From assembly GCA_031308135.1 (NCBI GenBank), contig JAHLJT010009419.1, forward strand, positions 31,772,869 through 31,836,868: DNA of 64,000 nucleotides, in the 5' to 3' direction. The DNA is from Acheta domesticus. Its lineage: Eukaryota; Arthropoda; Insecta; Orthoptera; Gryllidae. Below are positions 24,431-33,559 of this stretch, piece by piece; the stretch's first letter is position 1, and every line of letters starts with the position of its first letter. Made by a program: the position numbers and the translations under genes. The notes below the pieces were generated by a model. It saw only the letters and a list, made by a program, of their open reading frames with translations, was not told the DNA's origin and made no database searches.

Positions 24431-24760
24431 GCGAAATTTGCTTCGCAACGTTGGCAGACGAGGGTGCGAGCCTAAAGCAGCGAGCCGAGGAACTCCGCGA
24501 ACGCTGTAATCGTATTGACCGCCATTCGTAGTAATATGGCGGCGGCGCACGTGCAGGAGGCGCCTGGATAAAGCGATAAGGGCGGGGGGCGGAGACGCGC
24601 CTAGAGAAGAGCGCTGCGTTGGGGGAAGAGGGCGGGGGCGGGGCGGAAGAGGGTAGAGGCGCGTGGAAGGCTGCGCGCTGCTCGTGACGCGAATAGAGAG
24701 CTCTGAGAAGCACGCGGCGATGACGGGGGGGGGAAGGAGAGGCAAAGCGGGGGCGGAAAC
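24430..24760. other. CpG-rich lead-in to the 12-bp array
   Basis: GC-rich with GC-box-like gggcgg strings. Continuous with the array that follows. Confidence 0.5.
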
Positions 24761-24761
24761 G

Positions 24762-25099
24762 CCGATGGCGGAGGCGATGGCGGAGGCGATGGCGGAGGCG
24801 ATGGCGGAGGCGATGGCGGAGGCGATGGCGGAGGCGGTGGCGGAGGCGATGGCGGAGGCGATGGCAGAGGCGATGGCGGAGGCGATGAAGGAAGCGATGG
24901 CGGAGGTGATGGCGGAGGGCGATGGCGGAGGCGATGGCGGAGGCGATGGCGGAGGCGATGGCGGAGGCGATGGCGGAGGCGATGGCGGAGGCGATGGCGG
25001 AGGCGATGGCGGAGGCGATGGAGGAGGCGATGGCGGAGGTGATGGCGGAGGCGATGGCGGAGGCGATGGCGGAGGCGAGGGCGGAGGCGATGGCGGAGA
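24762..25099. repeat. 12-bp minisatellite, ~28 copies
   Basis: Units of gatggcggaggc, with few variants (gatggcagaggc, gatgaaggaagc, gatggaggaggc). A single-base insertion near 24917 shifts phase. Because 12 is a multiple of 3, each frame repeats four residues: Met-Ala-Glu-Ala, Gly-Asp-Gly-Gly, or Pro/Ser-rich on the reverse strand. The apparent coding frame changes at the insertion, which argues against a selected protein. Confidence 0.96.
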
Positions 25100-25555
25100 C
25101 TGTGAGGGTCGTGGGCGAGAGGTAGAGTCAGCGCCGAAAAGGGCAGACGAAAGGCGCGGCAGCGCGCGGCGGATGCCAGAAGAAATGTATTAGTGGAGGA
25201 GGGGGGGAGGGGAAGAGAGGCACATTTAACGGCAAAGAGAATGACGCCGGCGGATGTGACACGGGAGTCCAAAGTCGGTTGGAAGCAAACGGAAGTGGTG
25301 CTCTTGACCAAGAAAAGAGGATGAATTGCGAAACGTTAGTACAAGCCGCAGACGCCAAAAGCGTCAGAAGTGTGCAAAACCGCGAGGAAGTCTGAAGACA
25401 CGGCGGAAGAACAACCCATGTGCTGATTTTGATGAGAACCACATGAAGCTATTGCAAGTAGGTAAGAGGAAAGTGAAATGGAGGAAGCACAAAAGTTATA
25501 TTAACAAATTGACACGAACGAGGAATTCTTTTTTCTGGTGCGAGTGTTGAATTAA
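25100..25555. other. Purine-rich flank, unassigned
   Basis: GC content falls steadily. No recognised element. Confidence 0.4.
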
Positions 25556-25712
25556 ATGATCATAGGTGTCGTCATTGCCAACAATGTTATTTATTTTAAC
25601 AAGAGCATCTTTCGATGGCTTAGCCATCATCATCAGTTTTCTGCTGTCTGGAAGCCACGAAACGACGAGTAGTCGTTTAAATATTGTTGGCAATGAAGAC
25701 ACCTGTGATCAT
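25556..25712 (-). mobile_element. 157-bp element with 30-bp inverted ends and hammerhead-like core
   Basis: Terminal inverted repeats 25556-25585 and 25683-25712 match at 28 of 30 positions; blocks aggtgtc and tcattgccaacaat are shared. Between them, on the reverse strand (25636 to 25605), is ctgatga, one extra t, a perfect 6-bp stem gatggc/gccatc with a 3-base loop, then gaaag. This is the hammerhead ribozyme order with an exact CUGAUGA box and GAAA box. A second small hairpin, aacgac/gtcgtt, lies at about 25662-25679. Penelope-like elements carry such motifs in inverted arrangements; membership is inferred. No clear target duplication is visible. Confidence 0.6.
25605..25636 (-). ncRNA. Hammerhead-ribozyme-like core
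   Basis: Intact conserved boxes CUGAUGA and GAAA around a perfect 6-bp stem II. One unpaired base sits between the first box and the stem, which deviates from the classic fold. Stem III and a cleavage site are not evident, so catalytic activity is uncertain. Confidence 0.4.
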
Positions 25713-25969
25713 ATAATTTTAAATGTCATCGATATTTCACCACTAAAGCGAGTGATGAAGATGACTTTTGGCAGAGGCCCACATAACAGTACAATTCCCC
25801 AATATCCAAGGCACAGTGGCAGCAGATGACATGCGCGTGTGTGCGTATGTCGTGATAAACCGCAGATCGTCAACGAGCCGAAGCAACGGCAGCGGAATGG
25901 AAGCTGCAGCGTTACTCGCGAAGAGGTTCTGAGCGTGAAGCGGCGGCAACGAAGAACGAAAAGTGGGTC

Positions 25970-26062
25970 GGCGGCGGGAGCGGGGCGGGGGCGGAGGCAG
26001 GGCCGGAGGGGCGGGAGCGGGGCGGGATCGGGGGCGGGATCGGGGGCGGGAATGGGGGCGGA
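25970..26062 (+). repeat. G-rich tract with quadruplex potential
   Basis: Runs of ggggcggg, gggatcgggggcggg and related units on the forward strand contain many spaced G-triplets with short loops. This fits the canonical G-quadruplex pattern. Confidence 0.7.
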
Positions 26063-26189
26063 TGCTCCGCGGAACGGAAGCGAGCAGCGCCCATTCATCG
26101 ACGCGCGAGGCGAGAATGCCCGGGAAGACAGAGAGCGATCCGAATTATGGGGGCGAAAATTCGAAAGCCCCAGGAGAATGCGAGGCCGC

Positions 26190-26440
26190 TACCACCGCTG
26201 CCGCCGCCCACTCCCCAGGCACCGCCCCCGCCACCGCCGCTGCCACCGCCACAACCGAATAATACTGCATCGCGTGGGCGGGTACAAGTCAATCCCTCGC
26301 GAAAGACGAAAAGCGAGTCTGGCACGCAAAATGCGCCCGGGGCATGCGTTGCACTCCGCCTCGCAGCACCCCCTCCTCTCCCCTTTCCCCTCCCTTCGCC
26401 ACCCCCTCCCCTCCCACCTCCTGCTCCTCCGCCACCGAAA
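26190..26440. repeat. Imperfect CCN/CT-rich low-complexity tract
   Basis: ccgccaccgccgctgcc type triplets (26195-26256) and a polypyrimidine stretch (26358-26435). Pro-rich frames here are not reliable genes. Confidence 0.7.
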
Positions 26441-26591
26441 AACGCGCGGGGCGCTGGCGACCGGCCGATCGATAACGCGCGAAAGAAACGAAGGACTAAA
26501 TATTGCGGCATTCCAATTTGCGTTTACTGCCCGCACGCGTACATTACTGCGTTATTTAAACGCCTCTCCGTGGGCTGCGCGATTGCCCTGG

Positions 26592-26603
26592 CGCGCATGC
26601 GCG
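26592..26603. promoter_or_regulatory. NRF1-type palindrome
   Basis: The perfect palindrome cgcgcatgcgcg contains GCGCATGCGC, the consensus recognised by NRF1/Ewg-type factors in animal promoters. It lies in the GC-rich patch. Function is inferred from the motif only. Confidence 0.4.
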
Positions 26604-27110
26604 AACAAAACAAATAGCTTTTTATTGGTCGTGAAAACAGCAACGCGCCGAGCGCCGCCGGCGTGGTCCGGGCGCGACCTTAATCAACGACAAACGGACG
26701 TGTTAATTACCGCCGCGCGCGCTGCCGGTCGGAGGAAGAGCGTCTCCTTCGTCGAAATGGCTCGCGCCAAAGACCCCGTTCAATGTTGCATCGAGGGTGT
26801 GGTCAGCGTTGCCAGATGATTAAATGTATATCCCAGTGCCAACCTTCAAAAATCCTAGTACTTTCACTAAAATTCCTGGTATCAATGTCAACTGATTTAT
26901 ATTTTGAAATTGTTTATTTTATAACTATTATGTTTTAACAAGCCAGGAGGTTCGTTAAACTGAATTGGATATCGATTCATTTTATAACGATAAATTAAAT
27001 GGAAAAATAAAAGGTTCTATCCTTTTCTACGTATTGTATTTACATATATATTCTATATTTCTATATTAAATGAATCTTAAATCGTAGATCAACTATCGTA
27101 GATTTAGAAT

Positions 27111-27356
27111 TAGGGGTGGATCCAGCCGATCGTTTTGGAAGGGGACATCATAAATTTTTGTTAAATAATTAACATTTGTAATTATATTGAATATTATTTT
27201 TATAGTGTGTACGACACTATACATTATTGTTGTATAAATAATTACATATTTCTAATAATAACAAATATTTAAATAAATTTTGCCAAATAGAAAGAAACAA
27301 ACGAAAACTCTAGACTTTGGGGGGCGGGCATGACCCCCCTCCTCGATCCGCTACTG
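27111..27356. mobile_element. hAT-like MITE (246 bp)
   Basis: The left end taggggtggatc and the reverse complement of the right end, cagtagcggatc, are imperfect terminal inverted repeats close to the CAGGGGCGGATC type ends I associate with hAT elements. They are followed inward by G-rich subterminal runs (ggaagggg; ggaggggggtcatg on the other side). The interior is AT-rich and non-coding. The flanking octamers tttagaat (27103-27110) and tttcgaat (27357-27364) differ at one base, as expected for an old 8-bp hAT target duplication. Confidence 0.6.
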
Positions 27357-27361
27357 TTTCG

Positions 27362-27389
27362 AATCCTGGTATTTAAACGTACCAGGATT
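27362..27389. repeat. Hairpin beside the MITE
   Basis: Perfect 10-bp arms aatcctggta and taccaggatt with an 8-base loop. The string atcctggta or a variant also occurs near 26852, 26872 and 27421, so the MITE probably landed inside an older repeat. Confidence 0.7.
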
Positions 27390-27479
27390 TTTTCGTCAGG
27401 TACCTGGTGTCTTCATTAAAATCCTGGTAAAATTCCCTTGTACGTCTTACATCTCTGGGTGTGGTAGGTATGGTATATG

Positions 27480-28840
27480 CCGTGAGCGCTACCGACAAGC
27501 TGAATCATTCAGTTTTCTATACTTCCGAAAAAAATAAATTATTCATTTATTGTAATCATTAGGGTTAATTCTACACACGAAAAAATATTGAATCAATACA
27601 GCTGTAACCAGTAATTTACCATACTAACCATTGAAAAGATATTTTATCGACAAGAAAAAGACCAAAATAGGATTAAGTAAAAGCATTATAAGCAAACTAT
27701 ACTGTTCTGGGTTAACTAAAATTAAGAGAATTGTTGAAGTACACTCACGTAATAATAGATGATGAAAAAATTGACATTCTGATAAAAATTACTTTCTTAG
27801 AACATTCAAAGTCATTCAAAGACTCAGAAGAAGTACGTTGTATTACAAAACAATGATGTAGAAATATATCGAGAGATATGTGAGGCAACATTTTTTCTTT
27901 CTCACAATCAAAGCTTTTTTTAAGAGTTTATATCAACAAAGACAATTTTATTTCCGTAACTAACGAGACAAGTTGAAAACAAGAAAGATAATTGTGATAA
28001 AGATGACTGACATCTTTAAAATAACGCTACAGGCCAAAACAATAATACTAGATAATTTTGCTCTCATTAAATGTATCATATGATACGTTACTGCGAAATG
28101 TTGAAGACTGAAAACACAATTGAGTGAAGTCACTCTGTGAATGCATGCATATCTGCTTTTCAGCGAGTGACATTTATCTTCTAATCTAATCGTCCCTCAC
28201 TCATGAGTGTGTTTTATCCAGATGTCAAATACTTTAATATTTTCATGGCGGATGCTTGATATGAATGCTTTACACAGTCCCAGCGTATCCTGACATACGT
28301 GTTTCCGGTGAAATTAATAATACTTAATCTGCCAAATATAAATCAGTTTTTGAGATATTTACCATTCAGTACTTCAAACACTAATGCTTCTATATTAATA
28401 CAAATAAATCACTATCAAAAGGAAAAAAACTACTTAATTAACTTTAAAAAATTAATTAACATTAAAAACGTTAATGCGAAATGTTTTTAAAGTAACATTG
28501 TTCTAAACAGTCATACGTGCCTATACGTGTTTTGTGCCTTTTCAGTATCCGTCAATGCCGAATCCGTTAATTAACGGCAAAATAATTGAAGGAAATTTTT
28601 CATAAATACAGAGTTAATTGAAAAGAATGAACGGATTTTAAAGATTATTTTTCTGATCTCAAGCCACGTCTCGAAATGAGTTATTTGCCGTTCAAAAGAA
28701 AGTGTTTGTAAGATTTGAATAATCGCCAGAAGAACAACGTGGATGTAATGGCCACATCATGATCCCACCCCATGATTCATCGTCCACAATGTTCAGCATC
28801 GCTTTCTATCTGGTTCGATTTGTCATTATGTGTAGCGCCT
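27480..28840. other. AT-rich stretch, nothing recognised
   Basis: No supported feature. Confidence 0.5.
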
Positions 28841-28841
28841 G

Positions 28842-28845
<4 letters not shown>

Positions 28846-28893
<48 letters not shown>
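28846..28893. repeat. (AT)24 microsatellite
   Basis: Pure at dinucleotides, likely able to extrude as a cruciform. Confidence 0.97.
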
Positions 28894-28897
<4 letters not shown>

Positions 28898-29003
28898 AAC
28901 ATACTAGATAATGGGTTGAGGCAATTGAAATAACTTGACTATCCACGTTATTGATTTCCGAGGACTGAAACGCTTTCCAGAGTTTCTCTTTCCTTGTAAA
29001 ATC

Positions 29004-29459
29004 TCAACCATACAGAAAGCTTTCCTTTGCATAGACATTAACTGGCCTGAAACCGACACAGTCGAAAGGTCTTGGGCTAAAGCATTTTATAGTTAAATTT
29101 CCTTCGGGAGCTTGGAGAACGCAGGACGACACCGGCTGAGGTGTGGACATTCTGAGTTGCAGCAAGCAACTGACCAGGAAAGAGAGATCCCTACATATAT
29201 AGACACTAAAATAATATAGCAACGTGTTTACAGACTGAGTGGGAGAATGACTGTAAGAGAACGCCGGGATATCCAAGAAGCGCATACGCACGGCGACGGT
29301 TTCAATTTTATTTCTAAATAAGCAATATGCGTTTTTTTCATTATTCAATTTTATTTTACATTGGCAGACAGTACAACGTTCAGCCACGAGGCTCAACAGT
29401 TTATAGCCACGAGGCTCTAACTTGATATGTTTTAATTTTTTTAAACATCCAATAAGCAT
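29004..29459 (-). other. Unrecognised 151-codon frame, probably repeat-derived
   Basis: The frame is open on the reverse strand but shows no domain I recognise. Its 5' quarter is internally repetitive at DNA level: ctgaacgttgtactgtctg recurs at about 29362-29385 and 29489-29512. It also has AT-rich runs of Lys and Asn. It could be a fragment of an unknown mobile element. It is recorded because it is the longest frame in the window outside a low-complexity region. Confidence 0.25.
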
Positions 29460-29512
29460 TTTTTTATTTTTAAATTTTATTTGATATCAACAGACAGTAC
29501 AACGTTCAGCAC
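29327..29512. repeat. Local direct duplication, two ~58-bp copies
   Basis: 29327-29384 and 29455-29512 share a T-run, ttaattttattt-like AT sequence and cagacagtacaacgttcag. A second short doublet, agccacgaggctc, occurs at about 29380 and 29404. Confidence 0.75.
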
Positions 29513-29811
29513 CAACGTTCAGTAATTTTGTATCAGCGAAGTGTGAAGGGACACCTCCCTGACAATGATCTCATTACGTTAAATATTCAACCAAGGTTAT
29601 TGCAAAGAAAATTCTTTAACCATTCGTTAGAGGGCAACGATAGGATTTGGAGAAGAATACGATGGATGAGAAAGAGAAATTCAAGAAACGTTCTAACCTT
29701 ATCTAATGTAGCAGAGATACTGAAGAAAAATGTCTTGTTTCTTAGGCGGGAGGGTGGATGTTGATCCAATAAGCATTGAACGTCGAAAGTACGTAGGTTT
29801 CAGAAAGATTC

Positions 29812-29856
<45 letters not shown>

Positions 29857-29910
29857 TAAAAATAAAAAAAATAATAATAATAATAACAATAATAAAAATA
29901 ATAATAAAAT
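29812..29910. repeat. (AAT)n/(AAAAT)n microsatellite
   Basis: Pure taa triplets for about 40 bases, then mixed aaaat/aat units. Poly-Ile frames on both strands are artefacts. Confidence 0.95.
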
Positions 29911-30021
29911 CATAAACGTTCAAACAATAAATCCTTACCAAAAATAGAGGGAAAAGACTGCGGGGTCTAACATTGGTCACTCGTCCTATTGGTATGCAGC
30001 TGAAATAAGTGTAATTTTTAT

Positions 30022-30052
30022 GCAACGTGCTTTATTCATTACACTTCATCAG
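30022..30052 (-). mobile_element. Weak hammerhead-like end motif
   Basis: The reverse strand reads ctgatga, then gtg...cac as a possible short stem, then cgttgc. The GAAA box is degraded to an AAAG-like sequence. It resembles the end motif at 30748-30785 about 700 bp away and may be an old relative. Confidence 0.25.
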
Positions 30053-30059
30053 TAATTGG

Positions 30060-30680
30060 AGAACCCAGAGTAGGTGCAACATCATAGTCAACAGTACTGT
30101 TGCTGTTTTAAATTATATGAGGATACATTATGTTTCTGAAAATATAAATATGTTTTAATTACATTTTGGAAATTTCCCCTTATCTCCCCCTTTTGTCCAG
30201 TTTATCCGATTCTTTAAGAACATGCCGGGATGGCCCCTTGTTTTGCTTCTAGATGTAAATGTAACTTCATTATCACTGCACATCTCGAGTTCAGTGAGAA
30301 ATACAATTATTCAAAATATCGTTGTCTCGGCAGAAAGTATATTCCTTCAGAAAGAACATGAAGAGCGACAAGAACCCAAATCTATAGTTGACTAGCCCCT
30401 GAAAAGATGTATTATTACATCGGAGTGAATACTTTGTTAACAATTCTTCTAAAAAACTTTCATTTCCTTTCTGTACTCAGAATTCAACTTGTAAATGGCT
30501 TAGAGTGGGGATCCGAGATTTAATAAAACGTGCACAGAATATACTTCTCCCCGTAGCACATCACACACAGTTTCTAACTCTATTTGACGTAAAATAATTA
30601 AAAGTAACACAAAAAATAAATAAAAATAATAAAAATTATTGAAAAGGGCTGTAGATATGAAACTATTTCATGTTTCTATA
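30060..30680. other. AT-rich stretch, nothing firm
   Basis: A block at about 30538-30605 loosely resembles 34715-34790 (acacacag, then tttgacgtaa), possibly an old dispersed repeat. No gene. Confidence 0.35.
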
Positions 30681-30683
30681 AAA

Positions 30684-30954
30684 GTTCAAAAAGATCCAAA
30701 AAGATTTCGGACAGTCATATTTATAACATTAAAAACTTTTATTTATAGCAACGTTTCGAATGGTTAATGCACATTCATCTTCAGGCCAATACAGATATAT
30801 ACGAATAACTAAAAATTATAAAAAAGTACACATACGAAATAGAGAACAAAAAGGAAAGGATGAATGTGCATCAACCATTAGAAACGTTGCCATAAATAAA
30901 AGTTTTTAATGTTATAAATATGACTGTCCGAAATCTTTTTAGATCTTTTTGAAC
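30684..30954. mobile_element. Inverted-repeat element with hammerhead-like cores
   Basis: Left arm 30684-30781 and right arm 30859-30954 are reverse complements over about 97 bp with few differences. They enclose a 77-base loop. Shared blocks include gttcaaaaagatc and ttataacattaaaaactttt. The left arm, read on the reverse strand, contains ctgaaga, one t, a perfect stem gaatg/cattc, then gaaacgttgc. The right arm carries the same unit on the forward strand with its first box lost. Inverted paired copies with terminal hammerhead-like motifs fit Penelope-like element debris. A small fold-back non-autonomous element is an alternative. Confidence 0.6.
30748..30785 (-). ncRNA. Hammerhead-ribozyme-like core (left arm)
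   Basis: CUGAAGA fits the CUGANGA box. A perfect 5-bp stem follows after one unpaired U, then GAAAC. The extra U is the same deviation seen at 25605-25636. A helix III and cleavage site were not found. Confidence 0.35.
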
Positions 30955-31034
30955 GTTTATATCAATCTGTGTGACAGCCTTATAAAATTATTTAATGTTT
31001 CCTTTACCTAAATATTTGAGTTTTAATTATTTAG

Positions 31035-31133
31035 TTGGCAACGTGTTCTGGTATTTGCTTCACGAACCCTAAGCTCTACGATCCCTCCGATGTGCCGCCG
31101 CAGATGAACTGCGAATACCCTTTCGTCGATAAG
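31035..31133 (+). CDS. Candidate internal coding exon (33 codons), protein unknown
   Basis: A tract tttaattatttag gives an acceptor at 31033-31034. The 99 bases that follow read open in one phase and end at GATAAG followed by gtatcc, a good donor at 31134. Exon length is a multiple of three, so it would be a phase 0-0 exon. The translation holds three Cys (residues 4, 8 and 26) and ends Tyr-Pro-Phe-Val-Asp-Lys, with a run Tyr-Asp-Pro-Ser-Asp-Val-Pro-Pro-Gln-Met. The composition looks like a folded, secreted or extracellular protein rather than low complexity. I do not recognise the family. It sits at the AT-to-GC boundary between Penelope-like debris and a CpG patch. Chance of 33 open codons alone is about one in five, so the splice sites carry much of the weight. 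No neighbouring exon was identified within the window. Confidence 0.35.
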
Positions 31134-31545
31134 GTATCCAGCAGCACGCGCCAAAAGGACCGCAGCGCCCAGGTGGCTCGAAAGGGCGGCGGGAGCGGCA
31201 AGCCCGTTGCGCCGACCGCTCTTCATATGGAGCGGGTGGAAACCGCACCCGCCACTCGCGCGCGATACGTGAAAGAGCAGCGAGGGCGCCCTCCCAAGAA
31301 TCGGCGATCGCGCCCGCCGGCGGCGGCGCAAAGGCAGCAGCGCGCGGCCGGGGAGAGCGCTTGTTCTTTGAGCTTTGCCCTTCGCGGCTCTCGCCCGCTG
31401 CATTCAATGCCGCGCCGCGCCGACGAAGCAGGAATGCGCTGAATCCAGGCCACCGGCCCGCCCACTCCCGCTGCTGCAGCCGCCGCCCACACAACCGCCA
31501 GGGCACCGCCGCTGAAGGGCTGGTCTTTCTCCGGCGTCTCCCCAG
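31134..31545. other. CpG-rich patch downstream of the candidate exon
   Basis: GC-rich, with overlapping frames on both strands. It would be intronic if the exon at 31035 is real. It leads directly into the 84-bp array. Confidence 0.45.
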
Positions 31546-31549
31546 CAGA

Positions 31550-32095
31550 GAATATCCCGTCTGCATCCCGCGGTCAGTTTTCCCTCACCCCCGCTTCCCA
31601 GTTATTCCCCCTTCACTTTTCTTATGAAGGATAGCCCGACTGCATCCCGCTGTCAGTTTTCCCTCACCCCCGCTTCCCAGTTATTCCCCTTTCACTAATC
31701 TTTACTTGTGGAGGATAGCCCGACTGCATCCCGCGGTCAGTTTTCCCTCACCACCGCTTCCCAGTTATTAACCTTACACTAATCTTTACCTGTGAAGGAT
31801 AGCCCGACTGCATCTTGCGGTCAGTTTCCCCTCGCCCTTACTTCTCGGTTAATTCCCTTTCACTTTTCGCTACTTGTGAAGGCAGAGCCCGACTGCAACC
31901 CGCGATCAGTTTTTCTTTATCCCCGCTTCCCAGTTAATCCTTTTTTACTTTCCTTTACTTCCGAATTATGCATTCCGTTACCTGTGAATTATGCCCGACT
32001 CCATCTCGCGTTCAGTATTCCCTCATCCCTGCTTCCTAGTTATTCCCCTTTCACAATTCGTTACCAGTGAAGGCACAGCCCAACTGCATTCCGTT
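31550..32095. repeat. 84-bp tandem repeat, ~7 copies
   Basis: The landmark ctgcatcccg, or a variant, recurs at 31561, 31640, 31724, 31808, 31893, 31999 and 32084 (periods 79, 84, 84, 85, 106, 85). Each unit contains gtcagttttccctc, cgcttcccagttattccc and a ctttacttgtgaagga-like linker. The fifth unit has an extra ~22 bases. Divergence increases toward the right end. Confidence 0.93.
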
Positions 32096-32171
32096 TCGTT
32101 CATCCGGTGTTTCGGAAGGAATAAGCATTTTTTGTCAAGTTTCCATCCATAAATACGACGTAGATGACGTT

Positions 32172-32222
32172 TTCGGACCAGTCCAGTAAAAGACATTTTT
32201 GGACCAGTCCAAAGAAAACCTC
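32172..32222. repeat. Doublet of GGACCAGTCC
   Basis: ttttcggaccagtcca and ttttggaccagtccaa lie about 32 bases apart. Each core is a mini-hairpin ggac/gtcc. Confidence 0.6.
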
Positions 32223-32399
32223 AAACACAGACGACCATGACAAAATCTTCGGAATTTTCTATGTTAACTCAGCGAGGCAAACAAATTCTCATGCTGCAAG
32301 GTTTCAAGTTTTGTTTCCTCCAAATTTTAAGCGGTGTACCCTGGTTGTCAACGTTGGTTGCGCTCTAAACAGACATACAAATATTTCTTGAAAGCGGGC

Positions 32400-33220
32400 A
32401 GAAGTGGGTATATTTATAATTAATCAGTACTAAGCAAAATACGGAAAATTTAGAAATAAATGCTTATTTCTAGGAGAGAAACGGAATGAATTCGGGCTAT
32501 GCCTTTTTGGAAAGGTAGGTAAACGTGTTAGGAAATGTTAACCGCGGAGGGCAGCCGTTACAAGCCCCGTTGCCACCGCGTACGTCTACACCACTTCCCG
32601 CGCCACAGCATCCGCCATTTCTCAACTACCTCCGTTACAGCTCCCCGTCACTGCCTTTGACACATCACTACCACAGACGTCTCATTTTCCGCCTTATTTT
32701 GAAGAAAAATTGTTCCCTTTCTTCCGTAGGATGTTTTGGAGGAAATTTATTTTCCGTTAATTCTTATAAATTCGATACCTTTAAACATACTAAGAACTAT
32801 GATCACGCACATGCTATTATGAAATGAAGTTGTTCGTAACTTAGTTTCTGCACTGCAAAATTATAGATATCGAAAGATTCTAGACCAATATTACAGTCTC
32901 ATCTCCCACCCTCGCCTCTAAGAAAGTCCCTGTCAAGACCTCCGTCACTGCTCTCGCATCTCCAAAGTAGTCTCCACCTTCTTTTTGACATCTCACGCTA
33001 CTGTCCTATACCCTCTATCACCCTGGAAGTGTCTTTTTCTCCACTTTCTGCAACTGCCATCCAGTTTATCCGTTACCATTGCCTTCACCCATACACCTTG
33101 TCTTCGACACATCGCTTCCACTACAATCTTCAACACACCCCGCGTTACTAAATCCACCACATTCTCTGCCTCTTCCATTAGCACTATTTTCTTCTCGTTT
33201 TTTATCCCTGCTATCACCGT
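32400..33220. other. Unassigned; pyrimidine-rich from 32890
   Basis: Ser/Thr/Pro-rich forward frames reflect C/T-rich composition. No domain. Confidence 0.4.
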
Positions 33221-33540
33221 TACCTCTCACCCGCTCTTCCGCTCGCCCAACCACCTGCCCATTCCGCAGGCTGTGGAGGGGCGCTGGTGCCTGCGAAAAC
33301 AGCCTGCGGCCACCGCCGCTGCCGGCGTCGGCCGACGCGGCGCCCGGAGTTCAGAGCCGCAGCCGCACGGAGCCAACGACTGCAGGGACTGCGTGGCTGC
33401 CAACGGACGCTCCAGGCGAAGGAACGGAAGTCGGTGGAGGACCAAATGGGATGGGGTCGAAGTGGGCGGTGGAGAGGGGCCAAATGCTGATAGAAGAGTC
33501 GGTGCGGACCGGTGTTGTAAAAACGCGAACCAGGAGCATG
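33220..33540. other. CpG-rich patch
   Basis: Overlapping frames in all phases. No splice-flanked exon was recognised. Confidence 0.5.
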
Positions 33541-33559
33541 GAGAACTACTGCCGTAGTA

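Larger units (their letters stand above)
25840..26815. other. CpG island
   Basis: Nearly 1 kb of dense CpG with GC boxes (gggcggg) and an NRF1-type palindrome. It ends sharply into AT-rich repeat DNA at 26820. It could be a promoter-type CpG island, but no first exon or TATA element was identified. Overlapping frames up to 326 codons on both strands are compositional. Confidence 0.55.

Noticed and set aside
24601..25311. Met-Ala-Glu-Ala and Gly-Asp-Gly-Gly repeat proteins
   Set aside because: They are translations of the 12-bp array. A single-base insertion switches frame midway, and there is no coding context outside the array.
25839..26819. 326-codon forward frame across the CpG island
   Set aside because: Several other frames are open over the same DNA. 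Arg/Ala/Pro-rich composition, and no conserved motif.
29699..30025. Poly-isoleucine membrane-like protein
   Set aside because: It is a translation of the (AAT)n microsatellite.
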